From the NCBI GenBank assembly GCA_902826385.1, contig CADEEU010000140.1:1-8740 (forward strand): 8,740 nt of DNA, read 5' to 3'. The translations under genes were made by a program, and so were the position numbers. Shown here one piece after another: positions 1 to 5,044 of this stretch. Within the stretch, counting starts at the first letter, position 1; the number at the start of each line of letters is the position of its first letter. The notes below the pieces were generated by a model. The model ran no database searches, was not told the DNA's origin, and saw only the letters and a program-made list of their open reading frames with translations. This DNA comes from an uncultured Acidobacteriota bacterium. GTDB lineage: Bacteria; Acidobacteriota; Blastocatellia; Pyrinomonadales; Pyrinomonadaceae.

Positions 1-46
1 TCCATCTTCGAATCCTCCATTTTTTCTTCGAGTCCTTGTGTTTTTA

Positions 47-65
47 GTTAGTGGGAGGCACTAAC
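47..65. repeat. Small perfect inverted repeat (hairpin)
   Basis: GTTAGTG (47-53) and CACTAAC (59-65) are perfect reverse complements around a 5-nt GGAGG loop. The hairpin lies about 30 nt upstream of the candidate terminator at 94-130, so both may be folds of one 3' untranslated region or small RNA. No T-tract follows, so it is not a terminator itself. Confidence 0.4.
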
Positions 66-93
66 GACCCAAAAAGCCGTAAATCTCCCAAAC

Positions 94-130
94 AGCGCAC
101 CGGTCGGTGAACATTACCGGGGCGTTTTTA
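94..130 (+). terminator. Rho-independent terminator candidate
   Basis: A hairpin can form from CGC (96-98), an A/G mismatch (99/121), and CCGGT (100-104) pairing with ACCGG (116-120) and GCG (122-124). The loop is 11 nt. Five T follow directly (125-129). The T-tract exists only on the plus side, so it would end a plus-strand transcript entering from left of the window or a short RNA starting within 1-90. No coding region ends just before it inside the window. The stem has one mismatch and a fairly large loop, so this is probable rather than certain. Confidence 0.5.
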
Positions 131-370
131 GTCTGAAGACGTAACACGCCTTCATTGTTGGCAATTAAACCTAGAATTTAATTGAGTTTAAGTCTCGTTT
201 CTGTATGCTGGCATACACGAGGGCAAATTTCGGGACGCAAACCCGCATTATTTTCTACTGAACTGCCTAAATGTACCCCGATTGAGGAAAAAAGAAAACT
301 TGAGACCACACAAAGATGCCGGTTGGGCGAGGTGCGGCTTTTTGCGGAAACAGGCTGGATCTGATTGAAA
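131..370. other. Intergenic stretch without a supported gene
   Basis: The only open frame here (182-364, plus) would start with TTG, has no ribosome binding site and gives a 60-residue peptide resembling nothing I recognise, so it is not called. The one structure I see is an AT-rich perfect palindrome at 162-184: CAATTAAA, a 7-nt spacer, TTTAATTG. No tRNA, riboswitch or repeat array is recognisable. Confidence 0.5.
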
Positions 371-407
371 AAGCAAAAAAGCAGCCGCTCTTACAAACGG
401 CTGCTTT
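371..407 (-). terminator. Rho-independent terminator of the 79-aa gene
   Basis: A perfect 10-bp stem, AAAGCAGCCG (378-387) with CGGCTGCTTT (398-407), encloses a 10-nt loop. Read on the minus strand, the stem is followed by a T-rich tail (TTTTTTGCTTTTT, from about 380 down to 368), the classic intrinsic terminator form. It lies 17 nt past the stop codon of the minus-strand gene at 425-664, so it is well placed to end that transcript. On the plus strand the tail is only TTTACA, so activity in that direction would be weak. Confidence 0.85.
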
Positions 408-424
408 ACAACTATAATGACGGC

Positions 425-664
425 CTATGCCAGAAAATTTTTCTCATCCCGCCAAACCAGAGCGTATCCCGAGCCCGGTTTTTTGGGCTTATCGCCTTCA
501 CGCGGCGGGCGCGGCGGCGGCTTGTCCCGAGGCTCCACCTTTGGCGTTTCCTTCGGATCCTTTGGCGGCGGCTTTTTCTGATCGTCGTTACGCTGGGCCG
601 AAACGGCAAGCGAAAGCGATCCGACCATCGCCAACCCTAAAAATAGCTGCTTAAATCTTTTCAT
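425..664 (-). CDS. Small exported proline/lysine-rich protein, unknown function
   Basis: This gene encodes 79 residues. The N-terminus is a textbook Sec signal peptide: basic KRFK, a hydrophobic core at about residues 7-21, and a signal peptidase I-like site after A-V-S-A (about residue 23). The mature part (about 55 residues) is dominated by Lys, Pro, Asp, Glu and Arg with PPP clusters and no cysteine, so it is probably disordered and periplasmic or secreted. The C-terminus is different, with Gly, Tyr, Trp and Phe. The ATG at 664 is preceded by a purine-rich stretch containing AGGAG about 12 nt upstream, and a strong terminator follows the stop. Signal peptide, binding site and terminator together favour this frame over the overlapping plus-strand frames. 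I do not recognise a named family and assign no function. Confidence 0.8.
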   Translation of the reverse strand: MKRFKQLFLGLAMVGSLSLAVSAQRNDDQKKPPPKDPKETPKVEPRDKPPPRPPREGDKPKKPGSGYALVWRDEKNFLA

Positions 665-718
665 CGTCTACTAAAACTCCTCTTTCCTCTCAATTTGAAT
701 TACGCATCGGGGAAGAGG

Positions 719-735
719 GAAAGTGCGTCACTTTC
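719..735. promoter_or_regulatory. Candidate operator palindrome
   Basis: GAAAGTG-CGT-CACTTTC is a perfect 7+7 bp palindrome with a 3-bp centre. It lies 55-71 bp upstream of the start codon of the minus-strand gene at 425-664, where a promoter would be expected. Its core TGACGCAC (reverse strand) recurs on the plus strand at 769-776, 46 bp away, making two sites in inverted orientation. A transcription factor operator is inferred; no regulator is encoded in the window. Confidence 0.45.
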
Positions 736-835
736 TACTAAGGCAAACAAGATGCCAAAGCTCAGTTTTGACGCACCTACAAGGTTTTTGGTTGGAATGC
801 ATTATTTTCCTGCAAAACCGTCTTTACAAAACTTT

Positions 836-865
836 ACGATTTCCGTCATTATCATACGAAATCGT
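836..865. promoter_or_regulatory. Candidate operator: inverted repeat ACGATTTC-n14-GAAATCGT
   Basis: Two perfect 8-bp arms (836-843 and 858-865) are spaced 22 bp centre to centre, close to two helical turns, as for a dimeric regulator. A third copy of the core GAAATCG stands at 889-895, 31 bp (about three turns) beyond the second. All three lie upstream of the putative promoter at 912-940 that drives the operon starting at 950. A regulatory role is inferred from position and phasing only. Confidence 0.4.
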
Positions 866-911
866 GAATTTGTGAACCAAAATTCTTCGAAATCGGCGTT
901 CCTAGACCGAA

Positions 912-940
912 TTGACTGCCGATTGTCACTTCCCTAAACT
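912..940 (+). promoter_or_regulatory. Putative sigma-70-type promoter for the 950-4982 operon
   Basis: TTGACT (912-917, 5/6 to the -35 consensus) is separated by exactly 17 bp from TAAACT (935-940, 4/6 to the -10 consensus). Transcription would start near 947, within a few bases of the ATG at 950. That fits the absence of any Shine-Dalgarno sequence before that ATG and suggests a leaderless or nearly leaderless mRNA. Confidence 0.45.
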
Positions 941-949
941 CTTACCTAT

Positions 950-1723
950 ATGAGTGAAACAGCCCGTTCGACCGACCGCGTTCGTGCGGTACTCGTATTG
1001 GCCGCGACCGTAGGTACGATCGCGTTCAACTGGATAGCCGCGGCGGGCTATGTCAACGGCGTCACGCCGGCCGAGATATCGGACAAATACCCCACCGTTA
1101 TTACACCCGCTGGATACGCGTTTTCGATCTGGAGCCTTATCTACCTCGGGCTTATCTGTTTCAGCATTTTTCAATTGCTCCCAGCCAATTTGACGCGCCT
1201 CCGGGGGTTTAGGTCGCCTTATATTTTAAGCTGTGCGTTAAATTGCGCATGGATATTTTTCTGGCACTCAGACCAGATAGCAATCAGCTTTGTGATAATC
1301 GCTGCTATGCTTGCGACGCTCATCGTAATCAATATCAAGGCGTCACGGCTTGAATCACTCAAAGATTCAATAGTCGTAAAAATACCGTTTGGGCTGTATG
1401 TCGGCTGGCTTTCCGCCGCGACGCTGGTCAATTTTGCGATTCTGCTCATTTACCTAAAGATCGAGACCGAATCGATTTCAAGCCTTCTCGGAGTTATCCT
1501 CATTTTCCTCGCCGCCGGTTTTGGCATATTTATGCGTGTCTCTTTCTCAAATTTCGTAGCGCCGTTCGCGGTTGCGTGGGCGTTGACGGCCATCGCGGTG
1601 AAACAGAGCGGCAACACACTTATCGTATCGGCGGCAGCGGTCGGTGTAATCGCCTGTTTGATTGCGGCGCTAAGTTTTGTGATCGGACTTCCATCCTCAA
1701 ACACACGGGCCAGTGATAACTAA
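950..1723 (+). CDS. TspO/MBR-like multi-pass membrane protein (tryptophan-rich sensory protein family)
   Basis: This gene encodes a 257-residue hydrophobic protein with about seven or eight predicted membrane segments (roughly residues 12-34, 56-76, 88-106, 110-130, 145-168, 178-196, 202-217 and 224-246). The blocks PAGYAFSIWSLIYLGLI (53-69), ALNCAWIFFWH (96-106) and PFGLYVGWLSAATLVN (146-161) resemble the longer bacterial relatives of TspO/MBR. Classical TspO is about 160 residues with five helices and binds porphyrins and other hydrophobic ligands; the role of the longer forms is poorly known, so ligand and function here are inference. The ATG at 950 has no ribosome binding site and sits just after a putative promoter, so it may be translated from a leaderless message. 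Its stop (TAA, 1721-1723) abuts the ATG of the next gene, making this the first gene of a four-gene unit. Confidence 0.75.
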   Translation: MSETARSTDRVRAVLVLAATVGTIAFNWIAAAGYVNGVTPAEISDKYPTVITPAGYAFSIWSLIYLGLICFSIFQLLPANLTRLRGFRSPYILSCALNCAWIFFWHSDQIAISFVIIAAMLATLIVINIKASRLESLKDSIVVKIPFGLYVGWLSAATLVNFAILLIYLKIETESISSLLGVILIFLAAGFGIFMRVSFSNFVAPFAVAWALTAIAVKQSGNTLIVSAAAVGVIACLIAALSFVIGLPSSNTRASDN

Positions 1724-3238
1724 ATGAACGCCGGAAAGATATGTGTCTCGCTCTGTTATAAGACCGCGAACGAGCTCTTTTCCCAGATCGACCGGGTGAA
1801 GCCGAATGCGGACATCATCGAGTTACGTCTTGATTTCCTTGACGCAGGTGAAGTTTCCAAAGTCGTGGGTTTGGTAAAAAACGACCGGGAGGGAAATTCA
1901 AAAATGCTTCTCGCGACCCTCCGCTCAAACGATCAGGGCGGACACAGACCGTTGACGCCGGAGGAACGCGCGGAGTTTTGGTTCAACGATCGAGAGCAGC
2001 CTTTCTGGGGCGGCGATTTTGAAGAAGACGTTGTAGAAGAGGCCGCAAACTGGCCTTGGCCGAATAGAATTGCTTCCTATCATGATTTTTCTGGTCGAAG
2101 ATATGATTTGGAGACGGTTTTCGACCGGTTGAATAAAACTTCCGCAACGCATCTGAAGATCGCGATCCACTCTGAAGATATTACCGACGCCATACGCGTC
2201 TGGAACCTCCTAAAAAAAGCCGCGAGTGAAAACAAGCCCTTTATTCCCGTCGCCATGGGCGAAGCCGGCAAATGGACGCGGATCTTGGGCTTGGCCCATG
2301 GAGCGTTCATGACTTACGCGTCAGCACATGTCGGAGCCGAGGCCGCACCCGGACAGATCTCGTTGGCCGATATGGTCGACGTATTTCGGGTAAAAGAACT
2401 CGACCGTGACACCGAAATTTTCGGCGTGATCGCCGGCGACACAAGCTATTCGATCTCACCATGGATGCAAAACGCAGCCTTTAAAGCAGCAGGTATGAAT
2501 CGCGCTTTTATTCCGCTTCAGACAAGCGACCTCGATGAGTTCATCCGGCGAATGGTCAGAACGGAAGCGAGAGAGGTCGAGCTAAACTTTAGAGGATTTT
2601 CAGTCACAAATCCGTACAAACAGTCGATCATGAAGTACCTGGATGAAATAGAGGAAACTGCGTTGAAAATTGAGGCCGTAAATACAGTGAAGATCAACGG
2701 AAGCAAGCTTTATGGATACAACACCGATGCTCGGGGCTTCATTCAGCCGCTCAAAACCAGACGGGGAGATCTGAGAGGCGCAGGGGCCGCCGTTGTCGGT
2801 GCGGGTGGTGCGGCGAGAGCTTGTGTTTATGCGTTAAAGGAAGAAGGAGCGGATGTCACTCTTTTCGCGCGCGATCCTAAAAAGGCCTTTTGGGTCGGTG
2901 AAGAATTTGATATCGCCGTAAAAGCGATCCTACAACCGACCGAATCTTATTCCGCCGACATACTGGTCAACACGACGCCGCTCGGCACAAAAGGTGATAA
3001 TGAAAACAGCACTGTCGCGACCGCCGACCAGCTAAAAAATGTCGGACTGGTTTACGATTTGATTTATAACCCCGCCGATACTCTTCTAATGCGAGAGGCG
3101 TCAAAAGCCGGTATAACAGCAATCGGCGGGCTCGAGATGCTGGTTGCACAAGGTGTTAAACAATTCGAAATATGGACCGGCGAGGCGGCTTCAACCGAAG
3201 AAATGATCAACGCCGTCCGAAAGAAACTAGACCTATGA
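1724..3238 (+). CDS. aroDE: Bifunctional type I 3-dehydroquinate dehydratase / shikimate dehydrogenase (AroD-AroE fusion)
   Basis: This 504-residue fusion should catalyse two consecutive shikimate-pathway steps in the cytoplasm: 3-dehydroquinate to 3-dehydroshikimate, then NADPH-dependent reduction to shikimate. The AroD half (about 1-225) keeps the type I active-site residues: E33 and R35 (ELRLD), R67, H120 (SYHDF), the Schiff-base lysine K145 (LKIA), R186 and Q211 (PGQIS). The AroE half (about 231-504) shows substrate-binding SYSISP (241-246), catalytic K299 (SVTNPYK), N320-T321 (AVNT), catalytic D335 (YNTD), dinucleotide-binding GAGGAARA (359-366), R383 (FARD), consistent with NADPH, NTTPLG (416-421) and Q476. 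The segment between R67 and H120 is short and lacks the usual D-x-E motif. The start directly abuts the upstream stop, and the end overlaps the next gene by ATGA. Similar AroDE fusions are known in plants, Chlamydiae and other bacteria. Family and activities are assigned with high confidence. Confidence 0.95.
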   Translation: MNAGKICVSLCYKTANELFSQIDRVKPNADIIELRLDFLDAGEVSKVVGLVKNDREGNSKMLLATLRSNDQGGHRPLTPEERAEFWFNDREQPFWGGDFEEDVVEEAANWPWPNRIASYHDFSGRRYDLETVFDRLNKTSATHLKIAIHSEDITDAIRVWNLLKKAASENKPFIPVAMGEAGKWTRILGLAHGAFMTYASAHVGAEAAPGQISLADMVDVFRVKELDRDTEIFGVIAGDTSYSISPWMQNAAFKAAGMNRAFIPLQTSDLDEFIRRMVRTEAREVELNFRGFSVTNPYKQSIMKYLDEIEETALKIEAVNTVKINGSKLYGYNTDARGFIQPLKTRRGDLRGAGAAVVGAGGAARACVYALKEEGADVTLFARDPKKAFWVGEEFDIAVKAILQPTESYSADILVNTTPLGTKGDNENSTVATADQLKNVGLVYDLIYNPADTLLMREASKAGITAIGGLEMLVAQGVKQFEIWTGEAASTEEMINAVRKKLDL

Positions 3239-3963
3239 AAGTGCCAGAAGCCCTCAACTGCCCAAACTGCGGCGGCGCCGTGACCAGCGACAAGACAAAA
3301 TGCGAATTTTGCGGCTCGCGTCTGAAGACTGTAGGCTGTGCCGCCTGTCTGGGAATGATGTTTCTGGGCAGTCAGTTCTGCGGGCACTGCGGTGCAAAAG
3401 CTTATAAAGCAGAGTTGCTGGACGACGCCGCGGCCGGCGACTGTCCGCGATGCAAGGTCAAACTGCAATCCTTAAAAATCGGCGTGGTAAATATCCGCGA
3501 ATGCGAACGTTGCGGCGGCTTCTGGTCGGATAGCAATACGTTTGAAACCATCTGCTCAAACAAAGAACATCAAGCGTCGGTGCTCGGCTTCAGCGGCAGC
3601 TATGTCCACCCGAACTCCGGTCAGCCGACGATTTCTTACGTTCCATGCCCTGACTGTAAACAGCTGATGAACCGCAGTAACTTCGCCCGCTCGTCCGGCG
3701 TGATCGTCGATCTGTGCAAACAGCATGGCGTGTGGTTCGACGCGGGCGAGCTGCCGAAAATCATCGAATTCATAGACAAAGGCGGCCTCGACCGGGCACG
3801 CGAGAAAGAAAAAATTGTACTCACAGACGAGCGGTCGCGACTCCGCGACGAACAGCGGCGACTTGCGATGATGGAACGTCGATCAGGCAGCGGCGGACAC
3901 TTTAAAGATGACGAGGGCGAATGGGGGATTGGCAAGGTCATATCGAGGTTGTTTGATCTGTGA
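3235..3963 (+). CDS. Zinc-ribbon protein with two zf-TFIIB-like domains
   Basis: This gene encodes a 242-residue cytoplasmic protein with four successive metal-binding modules: C9/C12/C23/C26; C35/C38/C49/C52; C70/C73/C90/C93, the last followed by GGFWSD; and C138/C141/C161/H164, followed by GVWFDAGEL. The last two match the zf-TFIIB pattern (CPxC, then CxxCGGxWxD) found in bacterial proteins of unknown role; the fourth module uses His as its final ligand. The tail (about 185-217) is highly charged and probably helical or coiled-coil. I chose the ATG at 3235 because it overlaps the aroDE stop as ATGA, the typical coupled arrangement. An in-frame ATG at 3172 would add 21 residues lying wholly inside aroDE. 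The gene ends one base into the next start. Nucleic-acid or protein binding is plausible, but no function can be assigned. Confidence 0.85.
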   Translation: MKVPEALNCPNCGGAVTSDKTKCEFCGSRLKTVGCAACLGMMFLGSQFCGHCGAKAYKAELLDDAAAGDCPRCKVKLQSLKIGVVNIRECERCGGFWSDSNTFETICSNKEHQASVLGFSGSYVHPNSGQPTISYVPCPDCKQLMNRSNFARSSGVIVDLCKQHGVWFDAGELPKIIEFIDKGGLDRAREKEKIVLTDERSRLRDEQRRLAMMERRSGSGGHFKDDEGEWGIGKVISRLFDL

Positions 3964-4982
3964 TGTACGAACGCTACAGCCGCCAAATTCTCTTTTCCAA
4001 AATCGGGTGGGCGGGCCAGGAAAGACTTCGTGCGTCCCGCGTGTTAATCGTTGGATGTGGTGCTCTCGGCGCTTCTCACGCCGAGATGCTCGCGCGAGCG
4101 GGGGTGGGAAAACTCCGCATTGTCGATCGGGATTTTGTGGAATTCACAAACTTGCAGCGGCAGACATTATTTAAGGAATCCGATGCGGCCGAACGCCTGC
4201 CGAAAGCTATCGCAGCGAAGGCGCGGATCGGGGAGATCAATTCGCAAATCGATGTAGAAGCATTGGTCGCCGACGTGAATAACTCGAACATCGAATCGTT
4301 AACCGACGGCTGCGACCTCGTCCTCGACGGCACCGACAATTTCCAGGTTCGATATCTGATCAATGACGCCTGCGTAAAGCACAAAAAACCGTGGATATAC
4401 GGCGCGGCCGTTTCGAGTTACGGCACAACGATGACTGTGATCCCAAACGAGACGCCATGCCTTCGCTGCATTTTCGAAGAAATGCCGGATGCGGGAAGCT
4501 CGCCGACCTGTGACACGGCGGGCGTGATCATGCCGATAATCGCAAGCATATCGGCGATCCAGGTTGCAGAAGCGATCAAACTTCTAGTAAACGATACCGA
4601 GTCCCTGCATCGTTCACTTATCCAGATCGACGTGTGGCAGAACGACTGGCGAAAGATCAAACTGGCCGGGCCGAATCCTGATTGCAAAACTTGCGGAAAG
4701 CGAGAGTTCGAGTTTCTGGACGCAGATGCCCGCGAGTTTTCGGCCGTTCTCTGCGGACGTGACGCCGTCCAGATCGCTCCGCCGCGGCCGACCGAGATCG
4801 ATCCTGAAAAATTTGCGGCAAAACTATCGAATATTCCGGGCGTCAAATGGAATGAGTACCTTGTGCGGTTTACCGTCGGCGACAATGAAATAACGTTGTT
4901 CCGGGATGGACGTGCGATAGTTAAAGGTACGGACGACGTTTCGGCCGCGAGGTCGCTTTATTCGAGATACGTCGGCTCCTGA
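3963..4982 (+). CDS. ThiF/MoeB/HesA family E1-like adenylyltransferase
   Basis: This 339-residue protein belongs to the family that adenylates the C-terminal Gly-Gly of ubiquitin-like sulfur carriers (ThiS, MoaD) using ATP and Mg2+. Visible landmarks are RYSRQILF (4-11), the nucleotide loop GCGALG (31-36), the NLQRQ arginine R66, D125 in GTDNF, zinc cysteines CLRC (C166, C169) and CKTC (C241, C244), and the family cysteine C183 in TCDTAGV. After the second CxxC pair comes an extra domain of about 85 residues (255-339, starting at SAVLCGRDAVQI), not a rhodanese, as in some Firmicute MoeB/ThiF proteins. ATG 3963 shares one base with the preceding TGA; a GTG just upstream (3960) would add one residue. 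No sulfur carrier, thiamine or molybdopterin gene lies in the window, so ThiF versus MoeB identity cannot be decided. Confidence 0.9.
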   Translation: MYERYSRQILFSKIGWAGQERLRASRVLIVGCGALGASHAEMLARAGVGKLRIVDRDFVEFTNLQRQTLFKESDAAERLPKAIAAKARIGEINSQIDVEALVADVNNSNIESLTDGCDLVLDGTDNFQVRYLINDACVKHKKPWIYGAAVSSYGTTMTVIPNETPCLRCIFEEMPDAGSSPTCDTAGVIMPIIASISAIQVAEAIKLLVNDTESLHRSLIQIDVWQNDWRKIKLAGPNPDCKTCGKREFEFLDADAREFSAVLCGRDAVQIAPPRPTEIDPEKFAAKLSNIPGVKWNEYLVRFTVGDNEITLFRDGRAIVKGTDDVSAARSLYSRYVGS

Positions 4983-4990
4983 CAAACCGC

Positions 4991-5010
4991 GGACGACACT
5001 TTTTTCGTCC
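4991..5010. repeat. Inverted repeat in the operon/ndh spacer
   Basis: GGACGA (4991-4996) and TCGTCC (5005-5010) form a perfect 6-bp stem around an 8-nt loop that includes a T-run. It lies 9 nt past the stop of the upstream operon. No T-tract follows on either strand, so it is not a canonical terminator. It overlaps the place where the -35 element of the ndh promoter should be. Confidence 0.35.
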
Positions 5011-5021
5011 CGTCTTCGCGT

Positions 5022-5027
5022 TATAAT
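5022..5027 (+). promoter_or_regulatory. Perfect -10 box (TATAAT) upstream of ndh
   Basis: TATAAT matches the sigma-70 -10 consensus exactly and stands 17 bp before the ATG at 5045. No good -35 is seen at 16-18 bp spacing (the region reads CACTTTTTT). Transcription would start near 5034, giving a leader of about 11 nt. Confidence 0.45.
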
Positions 5028-5044
5028 AGGTGAAGGCAAGTAGT

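Noticed and set aside
1..20. A possible minus-strand gene start (ATG at 20, encoding MEDSKM, with AAGGA 12 nt upstream)
   Set aside because: Only six codons are visible. The flanking DNA is an imperfect 20-bp tandem duplication (TCTTCGAATCC at 5-15, TCTTCGAGTCC at 25-35) that explains the purine-rich look. A plus-strand terminator just downstream suggests transcription in the other direction.
182..364. A 60-codon open frame on the plus strand
   Set aside because: TTG start, no ribosome binding site, no recognisable composition or motif; consistent with a chance frame.
427..654. A 75-codon plus-strand frame opposite the small exported protein gene
   Set aside because: The opposite strand has a clear signal peptide, a purine-rich ribosome binding region and a matching terminator; this frame is its antisense shadow.
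3172..3234. N-terminal extension of the zinc-ribbon protein from the upstream ATG
   Set aside because: The 21 extra residues are Arg-rich, lie wholly inside aroDE and carry no domain. The ATG at 3235 overlaps the aroDE stop in the usual ATGA form.
1724..3238. Possible loss of shikimate dehydrogenase function because of Q249 in place of the family His (SPWMQN) and N296-Y298 in SVTNPYK
   Set aside because: The catalytic Lys and Asp are intact, and other active family members vary at these positions (for example Tyr in plant fusions and Phe before the Lys in E. coli).
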